Assembly: GCA_002415465.1 (NCBI GenBank)
Contig: DHYT01000152.1
Span: 1-6,052, forward strand
Direction: 5' to 3'
Length of the DNA stretch: 6,052 bases
Source: Desulfobulbaceae bacterium UBA5123
GTDB lineage: Bacteria > Desulfobacterota > Desulfobulbia > Desulfobulbales > UBA5123
The position numbers and the translations under genes were made by a program. Under the pieces are notes generated by a model. That model worked only from the letters and a program-made list of their open reading frames with translations, did no database searches and had not been told where the DNA came from. Shown here piece after piece: positions 1 to 5,498 of this stretch; within the stretch, counting starts at the first letter, position 1; every line of letters begins with the position of its first letter.

Positions 1-1034
1 TAGACCGGCACCCGGAAGTTCCAGGCCGTGGACATGGTCTGGATCATCTTCATCACCGACTCCTCGATGGAGTAGAGGGTCTGATGCACCGGCGGCGAGG
101 GCAGGTCAACCCCCTGCGGCACGCCGCGGAGGCGGGCGATGAGCTTGGAAACCTTGAACCACATGAGCAGGCCGCCGTCGCCGGGCTTGGCGCCCTGGCC
201 GTACTTGATCTCGATGGCCGCCGGGTCGCACTGCATCTCGGGCAGCGCGCGGATGATCTCGTCCCAGCCGAAATAGCCGGAGGCGATCTGGAGGATGATG
301 TACTTGAGGAACGGGCTCTTGAGCACCCAGGGCGGGCAGCCGCCCTCGCCGGTGGCCATCACCACCGGGATGTTCATGACTTCATTCAGATACGCCACGC
401 CCTGAAGAAGGCCCAGCCACATGTTGGGCGAAAGCGCGCCAAAGGACATGGAGCCGATGACGAAGGGGAAGATCTCGCGGGTGGGCGGGATCCATTCGCC
501 TGCCGCCTGGCGGCGCAGGTATTCCTCGGGGGGCAGCACCCGGCCGAGGAGGGTGTTCATGTAAAACTCGTGGCGACCGGCGTCCAGGGCCGGATCGGTG
601 AGCATGGAGATCCGGTTGAAGATGATCTGGTCGAGGATGCTTTCGCGAGAGTTCCGGCGGCCGCCGCGCTTGGCCGGCTCGCCCTTGTCGGTGTCGAGGA
701 ACTTGGCCCGTTCGTCGTTCGAGTTGGGCTGCGGACCGATGGCCTCGTTGGGGCAGGCCATGGCGCACATCCCGCAGCCGATGCAGCGGTGGCCGAGATC
801 GGTGTGCTGACGGATGCCGACAAAGGTGCGGAAGGAGCTGCCCCGTTCGCTGGTGTTGAGCGCCATCTTCGGCAGCCGCTGCCGCCGATAGGTCAGGTAG
901 ATCGCGCCGGTGGGGCAGACGGAGGTACAGCGGCCGCACAGGGTGCAGCGGTCTTCACGATGCTGGACTATCCAGGGCAGATCGTGATAGGTCAGGCTGC
1001 GTGGGTTAACGGATAAGGATCGAGTTGCGACCAT
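1..1034 (-). CDS. gltB: Glutamate synthase, FMN/iron-sulfur synthase subunit (partial, C-terminus outside window)
   Basis: This is the synthase half of a split (archaeal-type) glutamate synthase. It should transfer ammonia to 2-oxoglutarate to make glutamate, using FMN and Fe-S clusters in the cytoplasm. The visible 344 residues begin with a two-cluster ferredoxin-like module: C30, C33, C36, C40 and C84, C87, C90, C94, each set as CxxCxxCxxxCP. From about residue 175 the FMN-dependent synthase domain follows, recognisable by GSMSFGALS, ATGEGG, QIASGYFG, IEIKYGQGAKPG and SPPVHQTLYSIEE. The ATG at 1034 is chosen because AAGGAG lies 8 bases before it. The start lies inside the upstream glutaminase gene in another frame (43-base overlap), which suggests translational coupling. 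The frame is still open at position 1, so the C-terminal part of the FMN domain is missing. The GXGXG subunit and a flavin reductase partner, expected next in such clusters, would lie outside the window. Family assignment is firm; the exact electron donor cannot be seen. Confidence 0.93.
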   Translation of the reverse strand, partial: MVATRSLSVNPRSLTYHDLPWIVQHREDRCTLCGRCTSVCPTGAIYLTYRRQRLPKMALNTSERGSSFRTFVGIRQHTDLGHRCIGCGMCAMACPNEAIGPQPNSNDERAKFLDTDKGEPAKRGGRRNSRESILDQIIFNRISMLTDPALDAGRHEFYMNTLLGRVLPPEEYLRRQAAGEWIPPTREIFPFVIGSMSFGALSPNMWLGLLQGVAYLNEVMNIPVVMATGEGGCPPWVLKSPFLKYIILQIASGYFGWDEIIRALPEMQCDPAAIEIKYGQGAKPGDGGLLMWFKVSKLIARLRGVPQGVDLPSPPVHQTLYSIEESVMKMIQTMSTAWNFRVPV

Positions 1035-2134
1035 ATCTTCAGCTCCTTTCTGTCTGGAGGTACAATGACGGTGTGTTCACGCATGGGTTGGAAATCTTGA
1101 CTGCGGTCCCGGTCCGGGATCATCGCATCGACCCCGCACATCTCCGAGGCCATGGCCCATTCGCCGGGCTTGCCGCCGACGGTGCCGGGGCGCATCTTCT
1201 TGCGGTCCATGACCATCATGCAGGTTTCGTCGGGCAGCGAGGCGATGACGCAGTTGGGGCCGTCGATGATCAGCCGCCGGCAGACGTCGCGCAGCCCCTT
1301 GAGGAAGTCGCCCTGCGGGTGGGCGGCCAGTTCCTTGGTGTTCAAGGGGGTGATGATGTGTTTGTACGCCTCCAGCGGCAACTTGAGTTTCTTGAGCGAG
1401 TAGTGGAGGATGTGGGTAAACACCTCGGAGTCGGACTGGTAGCCGAGGTAGCCCGGCTCCTTCATGCCCAGCAGCCACTCCTTGATGGGCAGGAAGGCGG
1501 TGTTCTCGCCGTTGGTCATCGAGCCGATGCCTTGGATGAAGAAGGGGTGGCAGGCGTAGAGGTTGATGCCCCAGTTGGTGTTCTGGCGGCCCTGGGCCAT
1601 GCAGACCCGCGCCTTGATCCGGTTGTCGTTGAGGCCAAGGGCGTCGCCCACCGCCAGCGGCCAGCCCACTTCCTTGATCATCGCCACGTCCGGCCAGAGG
1701 GAGAAGACGGTGAGGTCGTCGCCGTGCTCCTCGCCGTCCTTCCTGAGCGCCAGGCGGGTGAGCATCAGATGCTTCTCGATCTCCTCCTGGTCGAAATTGC
1801 TCCAGGCCGCGGGCAGTTTGTAAACCTGCAGGAAATATTTGTAGCGGTCCTTGGCCTCGATCTCGCGCAGATCGGTGTCGAACTCGTGATCGTATTTCAG
1901 TTCAAAGCCGTTGTTCTGCATGAAGCCGTTCAGCCGGTGCATGGCCGCCTCGCTGTGGGCGATGCCAGACAGGATCGGGTCGCCCGAGCGGTAGCCGTAG
2001 TCGGCGAAGTTGAGGCCGCGCAGCAGGAGGCCCAGGCCGCTGCCGTCGTACCCTTCCTGCATCGCCTCCATGGCGGTGAGGACGCTGTAGGGCGAGAAGG
2101 GGTCAGAGGCGGTTTTTAATGCTAACCTGCACAT
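992..2134 (-). CDS. Glutamate synthase glutaminase subunit (class II glutamine amidotransferase)
   Basis: This 380-residue protein is the glutaminase part of a split glutamate synthase (domain 1 of GltB, COG style name GltB1). It hydrolyses glutamine and passes ammonia to the synthase encoded next. Class II amidotransferases are Ntn hydrolases whose nucleophile is an N-terminal cysteine. Here the ATG at 2134 is followed at once by Cys2 (MCRLALK), which removal of Met would expose. AAGGAG sits 6 bases before this ATG. The same frame is open upstream to a GTG at 2218, but that start would add 28 residues, bury the cysteine and read through a hairpin, so it is rejected. Further family marks are RQNTNWG near 183-189, HPF at 196-198, TNGEN at 207-211, the YQSDSE motif at 232-237 and a PDRKELKIW tail near 360-368. 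Its stop lies 43 bases past the start of the synthase gene. The leader carries a possible attenuator. Confidence 0.93.
   Translation of the reverse strand: MCRLALKTASDPFSPYSVLTAMEAMQEGYDGSGLGLLLRGLNFADYGYRSGDPILSGIAHSEAAMHRLNGFMQNNGFELKYDHEFDTDLREIEAKDRYKYFLQVYKLPAAWSNFDQEEIEKHLMLTRLALRKDGEEHGDDLTVFSLWPDVAMIKEVGWPLAVGDALGLNDNRIKARVCMAQGRQNTNWGINLYACHPFFIQGIGSMTNGENTAFLPIKEWLLGMKEPGYLGYQSDSEVFTHILHYSLKKLKLPLEAYKHIITPLNTKELAAHPQGDFLKGLRDVCRRLIIDGPNCVIASLPDETCMMVMDRKKMRPGTVGGKPGEWAMASEMCGVDAMIPDRDRSQDFQPMREHTVIVPPDRKELKIWSQLDPYPLTHAA
1043..1048 (-). promoter_or_regulatory. Ribosome binding site of the synthase subunit, inside the glutaminase gene
   Basis: AAGGAG reads on the minus strand 8 bases before the ATG at 1034. 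It lies within the coding region of the glutaminase subunit and fixes the start of the overlapping synthase gene. Confidence 0.8.
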
Positions 2135-2140
2135 TTCTCT

Positions 2141-2146
2141 CTCCTT
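2141..2146 (-). promoter_or_regulatory. Ribosome binding site of the glutaminase subunit
   Basis: AAGGAG on the minus strand lies 6 bases before the ATG at 2134. Together with the need for a cysteine at residue 2 it decides the start codon. It begins one base after the T-tract of the upstream hairpin, so termination and translation signals are almost touching. Confidence 0.85.
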
Positions 2147-2147
2147 G

Positions 2148-2189
2148 AAAAAATTACCGGTTCCGGAGGCCTTGAGCGGCCGGGAACCG
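2148..2189 (-). terminator. Terminator-like hairpin in the glutamate synthase leader (possible attenuator)
   Basis: On the minus strand CGGTTCC (2189-2183) pairs perfectly with GGAACCG (2164-2158). Inside it GGCC (2181-2178) pairs with GGCC (2171-2168) around a six-base loop, with a small internal bulge of one base against three. After the stem come four bases and then six Ts (2153-2148), the layout of an intrinsic terminator. It stands between the preceding aat gene and the glutaminase start codon, only 13 bases before the ATG. It could end transcripts arriving from mgtC-aat, or act as a regulated attenuator of the glutamate synthase genes. The sequence alone does not separate these two readings. 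Confidence 0.5.
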
Positions 2190-2246
2190 ACCTGTAAAGC
2201 ATTGTGGATGGCGTTCACGGTATCGATGGGCGATTACCGGCCGGCC

Positions 2247-2252
2247 ATTATA
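2247..2252 (-). promoter_or_regulatory. Candidate -10 element for the glutamate synthase genes
   Basis: A perfect TATAAT reads on the minus strand here, in an AT-rich patch of an otherwise GC-rich region. No convincing -35 element is found 16 to 18 bases upstream, so activation by a bound protein or a chance match are both possible. It would give a leader of roughly 105 bases containing the hairpin at 2158-2189. Confidence 0.35.
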
Positions 2253-2282
2253 AATGATGATGCAAATAAATGCTCGCCCAAG

Positions 2283-2311
2283 ATAAAAACATCGGCGGGA
2301 CGGGAAGTCAA
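2283..2311 (-). promoter_or_regulatory. Alternative sigma70-type promoter for the glutamate synthase genes
   Basis: TTGACT (2311-2306), a 17-base spacer and TTTTAT (2288-2283) read on the minus strand, matching the sigma70 consensus at 5 and 4 of 6 positions. It lies in the gap between aat and the glutaminase gene. It competes as a hypothesis with the TATAAT at 2252-2247. Confidence 0.3.
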
Positions 2312-2368
2312 GGGTGAAGATCAACAGGCTGAAAATGATGTCCGGCGCGGCGTTGCGGGGTGCGGCGA

Positions 2369-3073
2369 TTATCGCGGAACAGGGGCTGCGGGTTGCGCGC
2401 GCCACGGTTCGCGACGGGTCGGCTTGGCAAGGCTTACGTTCAGTCGGCGGGCAAATTCGTGGCCGTTGATCTCCTCGCCGCCGAGGCGGAGGAGGTGCGC
2501 GGTTTTCATCTGGCAGTCGATGAGGTCGAAGTCCCATTGGCCAAGGCGGCGACAGAGGGCGGCCAAGGCGATCTTGGAGCTGTTCGGGACCAGCGAGAAC
2601 ATCGATTCGCCGAAGAAGGCGCCGCCCAGGGAGACCCCGTAGAGTCCCCCGACCAGATGCCCGCCCTGCCAGCACTCCACCGAGTGGGCGTAGCCCAGGT
2701 CATGCAGCCGGCAGTAGGCCTCGATCATCTCCGGCACGATCCATGTTCCGTTGTCGCTTGCCCGGCGCACCCCGGCGCAATGGCTGATCACCTCGCGAAA
2801 CGCGGTGTCGAAGCGGGTTTGGAACGCACCCTGCCGAATCTGCCGGGCCAGCCGTTTGGAGCAGTGGAAGTCTTGCGGGATGAGGATCAGGCGCGGCGAA
2901 GGCGACCACCAGAGGATGGGGTCGCCGGCCGAGTACCACGGAAAGATGCCCTGGCTGTAGGCAAGCAGCAGCCGTTCCGGCGAAAGGTCGCCGCCCACCG
3001 CCAGCAGGCCGTCGTCGCGGGCCAGCTCCGGCGGCGGGAAGAGGAGTTCGGCGGTGAGTTGAAAAACGGGCAT
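2369..3073 (-). CDS. aat: Leucyl/phenylalanyl-tRNA--protein transferase
   Basis: Aat transfers leucine or phenylalanine from charged tRNA to the N-terminus of proteins that begin with Arg or Lys. This marks them for the ClpS/ClpAP branch of the N-end rule pathway in the cytoplasm. The 234-residue length equals the usual size. The typical blocks are in order: FPPPELA (12-18), GLLAVGGDLSPERLL (22-36), QGIFPWY (41-47), PILWWSPSPR (52-61), GTWI (109-112), AHSVE (129-133), LVGGLYGV (140-147), GESMFS (155-160), and DLIDCQ (183-188) followed by HLLRLG. E156 and Q188 fall at the same numbers as residues implicated in catalysis in the E. coli enzyme; this is from memory. The start at 3073 fits family N-termini, although no strong Shine-Dalgarno precedes it. 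It lies 23 bases after mgtC, probably on the same transcript. No clear terminator follows the stop. Confidence 0.95.
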   Translation of the reverse strand: MPVFQLTAELLFPPPELARDDGLLAVGGDLSPERLLLAYSQGIFPWYSAGDPILWWSPSPRLILIPQDFHCSKRLARQIRQGAFQTRFDTAFREVISHCAGVRRASDNGTWIVPEMIEAYCRLHDLGYAHSVECWQGGHLVGGLYGVSLGGAFFGESMFSLVPNSSKIALAALCRRLGQWDFDLIDCQMKTAHLLRLGGEEINGHEFARRLNVSLAKPTRREPWRAQPAAPVPR

Positions 3074-3096
3074 GGGTTCGGCCGGATGCGGGAAGC

Positions 3097-3588
3097 TTAT
3101 TCCTCGCCCTCGTCGTTGTCGCCCCGGTGATACCTGGCATGCACGCCCTGGCGCAGCTTGCGGAAGCTCGCCTCCAGCAACTCCACGCCGATCAAGACCC
3201 CGACGGTCATCATGGTCAGGGTGGCGGCCATGATCAGGTAACCAAGGCCGATGGCGGAGCCGATGGCGGCAAGCATCCAGATGATCGCCGCCGAGGTCAC
3301 CCCCTTCACCGCGCCTTCCTTGCCCATGATCACGCCGGCGCCGATGAAGCCGATACCGGTGACCACCTGGCCAAGCACCCGTGAAGGATCGTAGGCGGCG
3401 TTGCCGATATTGAGGGCCACCGACAGGCTGACAAAGGTCTGGGTGCCCAGGCAGATGAGGATGGAGGTGCGGATGCCGGCCGGCTTGCCGCGCAGCTGCC
3501 GCTCAAGGCCGATGATGCCGCCGCAGAGCATGGTGAGGCCGATGTGGAGCCAGAAGGGAAAGCTGAGGGGGTTGGTGAGTTCTTGCAT
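3097..3588 (-). CDS. MgtC/SapB family inner-membrane protein
   Basis: A 163-residue integral membrane protein of the MgtC/SapB family. Seen in the sequence: a hydrophobic N-terminal segment (about 11-28) leading into GGIIGLERQLRGKPAGIRT (23-41), then hydrophobic segments near 41-61, 71-90, 97-115 and 116-137, with DPSRVLGQVVTGIGFIGAG (67-85) and KEGAVKGVTSAAIIW (90-104) as the family core. The tail is short and charged. The ACT-like C-terminal domain of the longer Salmonella-type MgtC (about 230 residues) is absent, so this is the short form. In pathogens MgtC supports survival at low magnesium and restrains F-type ATP synthase; in other bacteria the role is largely unknown, so no function is claimed here. 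A purine-rich GAGAAGAG lies about 9 bases before the ATG at 3588. A well-formed promoter lies upstream, and aat follows after 23 bases. Confidence 0.92.
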   Translation of the reverse strand: MQELTNPLSFPFWLHIGLTMLCGGIIGLERQLRGKPAGIRTSILICLGTQTFVSLSVALNIGNAAYDPSRVLGQVVTGIGFIGAGVIMGKEGAVKGVTSAAIIWMLAAIGSAIGLGYLIMAATLTMMTVGVLIGVELLEASFRKLRQGVHARYHRGDNDEGEE

Positions 3589-3647
3589 GCGATTGGGCTC
3601 TTCTCATGTGTTGCGACCGCCAGATTTTGCCGGCGCCATTTTATGCG

Positions 3648-3676
3648 ATATTGGCAGGGGCGGGGGCAAATGTCAA
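3648..3676 (-). promoter_or_regulatory. Sigma70-type promoter of mgtC-aat
   Basis: On the minus strand a perfect -35 TTGACA (3676-3671) is followed by a 17-base spacer and CAATAT (3653-3648). TG stands one base before the -10, giving an extended -10. The expected transcription start is about 50 bases before the mgtC ATG. The spacer is very C-rich. Confidence 0.55.
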
Positions 3677-3766
3677 GGGCGGCGGCCGCGACGGCGGCGC
3701 TGCCCGCGCCTGCAAGCGGCATGGGCGGCGCCGTTCCGGGCCGGCGGGTCGCAGGTTGATGCACCG

Positions 3767-3795
3767 GGCGGTTTTTTATCTATGGCGAAACCGCC
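3767..3795 (-). repeat. Inverted repeat spanning the stop codon of the SGNH hydrolase gene
   Basis: GGCGGTTT (3767-3774) and AAACCGCC (3788-3795) are perfect 8-base complements separated by 13 bases that contain the TAG stop at 3782-3780. In the minus-strand transcript they could form a stem at the 3' end of the message. No T-tract follows in that direction, so it is not a classical intrinsic terminator. It may protect the 3' end or take part in Rho-dependent ending. Confidence 0.45.
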
Positions 3796-5162
3796 TTGGG
3801 TTGCTCGGGGCCATACAACTGTGGATTCACCGACGAGATGAACCCGGTCAGTGGATATGGTTCTAAGTCCCGGAATGGGACAACCGGAGTGGCGGCGGGG
3901 TCCCATCCGTTTTTTTGCACCAAGTCGGGTGTATTGAAAACGGCCAGCCGGTTATCGCGGAGCAGGAAGTAATACTCCGTGGAGTCGTCAATCACACGGA
4001 ATACCCCCTGAGGCTTGTCGGGGAGGGCGCTGGCCGCGGCCGGGGCGAGGATATTCGCGATCACCGAGTAACCAAGATCAATGGGGTGACCGTTTGCGTT
4101 CGGTGGGTAAAGCATATGGGCCGAAACGGCGACCTTCTGCATGGTCGGCACAAGGTCTACATAGGCGGTGCCTTTGATTCGGCGCAATTTTTCGGCCAGC
4201 ACCGTGATATTGCGTTGTTCGTTTTCGACAAGCGCCGTGTAGGACGGGGGCGGGGTGATCCCCTCTTGCATAACCTTTGCCCGGTAGACGAGTTCCTTGG
4301 TGGGGATAACGGTGAAGATCACCTTGATCCCTTGCCGGTCGGCGATTTCGCCGATGCGTCGGGCAACCTCGGCGAGGATGGCATAGCCGGCATGGACGGC
4401 CGGGATATCCATATTGGCAGCGTCGCGCAACTGTGGGGTGAAGATGGTCGTGATGCCATCTTTGAATTGTACCGGCCAGCATTCCGCGGCCGGAGAGGGA
4501 AAGTTTACCTTGGGGGCGTCGGCGGGCTTGAGCGAGGGGTCCGGCCGGAGGGACCGCCAATGGTCGTCTCCGTAAGCCTTGGCGAAGGCGCCGATGGGGT
4601 CGTTGCCGCTATAGAAGGCGACGATGACCAGCCGTGGTTGTAAATGTACGGCCTTTTTGAACATCTCCAGATATTCGATGCCGTTCCATGACCCACAGGA
4701 CATATTGTAGAGGATATTCGTCTTGTGGCCGAGACCGGCTGCCAACAGGCTGGGCCAGTTGTGGGCAAGGGGGGCGTTGTTACCGTAGGTCTGGCTGTCG
4801 CCGATGGTGATGATGTCCGCGACATTGGGGATGGCCCGGTTGCGGAAGCCAAGCAGGTCGTGTGGTCCAATCCCGTTGATCAGCAGGTGAGTGGGGGGGG
4901 TGAACAATGGGATGGTTCGGTTGACATACGGGTCGTTGATGATGGCCTCGTTTGACCTGAAAGCTTCTTCGTTGAAGACGTTGTCAAAGAAAGGCGGGAT
5001 CTTCTTGTCGACCTTGACCAGTTGCAGGTCGACCGGGGTTGCCAGCAACTGCGGGGCAAAAAACCGGATGCCGACCAGGCCGACGGCAAGGGTCGCGATG
5101 GTGATCAGCAGTACGAGAAACCATTCTTTCGGGATCAATGCTTGTATCCTTGAAAATTGCAT
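3780..5162 (-). CDS. Membrane-anchored SGNH/GDSL-type hydrolase with C-terminal module
   Basis: A 460-residue protein with one N-terminal membrane segment (about residues 14-36, preceded by R5 and K12) and the rest probably outside the cytoplasmic membrane. The SGNH fold is indicated by block I IITIGDSQTYG (117-127, nucleophile S123), block II around G157 (MSCGSWNG) and block III YSGND (184-188, N187). The likely catalytic histidine is H359 in NGHPIDLGYSVIA. Family members are esterases or acetyl-transfer enzymes acting on glycans or lipids; the substrate here is unknown. The usual Asp three residues before the His is not visible: residues 355-358 are NANG. Residues about 385-442 form an extra module (EYYFLLRDNRLAVFNTPDL, then GWDP and LEPYPLTG) resembling small repeats of surface proteins. 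The start at 5162 has only a distant GAGG as binding site. It is divergent from clpB, with no acyltransferase partner in view. Confidence 0.82.
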   Translation of the reverse strand: MQFSRIQALIPKEWFLVLLITIATLAVGLVGIRFFAPQLLATPVDLQLVKVDKKIPPFFDNVFNEEAFRSNEAIINDPYVNRTIPLFTPPTHLLINGIGPHDLLGFRNRAIPNVADIITIGDSQTYGNNAPLAHNWPSLLAAGLGHKTNILYNMSCGSWNGIEYLEMFKKAVHLQPRLVIVAFYSGNDPIGAFAKAYGDDHWRSLRPDPSLKPADAPKVNFPSPAAECWPVQFKDGITTIFTPQLRDAANMDIPAVHAGYAILAEVARRIGEIADRQGIKVIFTVIPTKELVYRAKVMQEGITPPPSYTALVENEQRNITVLAEKLRRIKGTAYVDLVPTMQKVAVSAHMLYPPNANGHPIDLGYSVIANILAPAAASALPDKPQGVFRVIDDSTEYYFLLRDNRLAVFNTPDLVQKNGWDPAATPVVPFRDLEPYPLTGFISSVNPQLYGPEQPKAVSP

Positions 5163-5211
5163 GGGGTTGAAAATCCTCAGGGTTGGAGGGGCCTGTTTGT
5201 CAGAGTATGTC

Positions 5212-5217
5212 AGTATA
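5212..5217 (-). promoter_or_regulatory. Candidate -10 element of the SGNH hydrolase gene
   Basis: TATACT (5 of 6 to the consensus) reads on the minus strand in an AT-rich patch about 50 bases before the ATG at 5162. No clear -35 element is seen at the usual distance, so support is modest. Confidence 0.3.
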
Positions 5218-5271
5218 AATAATTTGATGATTTTGGCATCTCCTGTTTTGCGGGATTGCTATTTAAGGGCC

Positions 5272-5381
5272 GTGGAAGGTTCGGCCGGCAAGGCCATCCG
5301 GGATGGTGGGGCTCTTTTCCTGAAGCAGGCTCGGCGGTTGGCAGGATGCCCCTTGCCAGCTGCCGTGTAGCCGATTTCCGC
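5272..5381. other. Long imperfect hairpin, possible structured RNA element
   Basis: Three nested pairings can be drawn. GTGGAA (5272-5277) pairs with TTCCGC (5376-5381, one G-T pair). TCGGC (5281-5285) pairs with GCCGA (5370-5374). GGCAAGG (5287-5293) pairs with CCTTGCC (5351-5357), extended by CATCC (5295-5299) with GGATG (5344-5348). A competing local hairpin pairs TGGCAGG (5339-5345) with CTTGCCA (5352-5358). It matches no RNA family that I recognise, and its transcribed strand is unknown. GC-rich DNA yields such pairings by chance fairly often. Confidence 0.25.
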
Positions 5382-5410
5382 CTGTTGCGGTGTCGGGGGA
5401 TGCGGTCGGC

Positions 5411-5439
5411 TTGACACCGGGGGGCGGCGAGCTTACCGT
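5411..5439 (+). promoter_or_regulatory. Candidate promoter of clpB
   Basis: TTGACA (5411-5416), a perfect -35, is followed after 17 GC-rich bases by TACCGT (5434-5439), a weak -10 matching 3 of 6. The leader to the ATG at 5499 would be about 50 bases. The -35 is part of CTTGAC, the 5' half of the heat-shock sigma32 -35 consensus, but no CCCCAT-like -10 follows, so the sigma factor is not determined. Confidence 0.35.
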
Positions 5440-5450
5440 TTGCGTCAAGT

Positions 5451-5468
5451 CGGCATTGGCCGGTTTTT
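5451..5468 (+). terminator. Small terminator-like stem in the clpB leader
   Basis: CGGC (5451-5454) pairs with GCCG (5459-5462) around a four-base loop, and one G then five Ts (5464-5468) follow. The stem is only 4 to 5 bp, so it would be a weak terminator. It lies 30 bases before the clpB start codon. Confidence 0.2.
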
Positions 5469-5483
5469 GATGAATGTCCATGC

Positions 5484-5490
5484 GGAGGTG
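5484..5490 (+). promoter_or_regulatory. Ribosome binding site of clpB
   Basis: GGAGGTG lies 8 bases before the ATG at 5499 and is close to the full anti-Shine-Dalgarno complement. It fixes this start over the later in-frame ATG at residue 8. Confidence 0.85.
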
Positions 5491-5498
5491 AGCAGCAT

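Larger units (their letters stand above)
5163..5498. other. Divergent intergenic region between the SGNH hydrolase gene and clpB
   Basis: This 336-base gap holds no credible gene. Reading frames crossing it on the minus strand lack ribosome binding sites and overlap the start of clpB. It contains a TATACT element facing the SGNH gene, a TTGACA element facing clpB, an imperfect long-range hairpin at 5272-5381 and a small terminator-like stem at 5451-5468. No CIRCE operator (TTAGCACTC with its inverted copy) is present. Confidence 0.6.

Noticed and set aside
84..2119. Long plus-strand reading frames (84-1016 and 1025-2119)
   Set aside because: They are antisense shadows of the glutamate synthase genes, produced by the codon bias of GC-rich DNA. 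Their translations are low-complexity and match no family.
2115..2205. Short leader peptide (MLYRSV...) overlapping the hairpin before glutamate synthase
   Set aside because: It lacks a ribosome binding site, has no run of regulatory codons such as Gln or Glu, and overlaps the true start codon.
2134..2218. Longer glutaminase subunit starting at GTG 2218
   Set aside because: It has no ribosome binding site, would place 28 residues before the catalytic Cys2, and would run through the hairpin. The ATG at 2134 with AAGGAG and Cys next fits the Ntn hydrolase mechanism.
2261..2281. Sigma54-like promoter (TTGGGC ... TTTGCA) before glutamate synthase
   Set aside because: The distance between the GG and GC elements is about 15 bases instead of the strict 12, so sigma54 would not be expected to use it.
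2360..3130. Plus-strand reading frame of 256 codons over aat
   Set aside because: Antisense to aat, which has full family motifs. The translation looks like typical shadow coding rich in Ala, Gly, Arg and Glu.
3915..4643. Plus-strand reading frame of 242 codons inside the SGNH gene
   Set aside because: Antisense shadow; the minus strand shows SGNH motifs and a membrane segment in the right order.
5233..5252. Sigma54-like TTGGCA ... TTTTGC on the plus strand in the divergent gap
   Set aside because: The GG to GC distance is again 15 rather than 12, and it points toward clpB from far upstream without a fitting start site.
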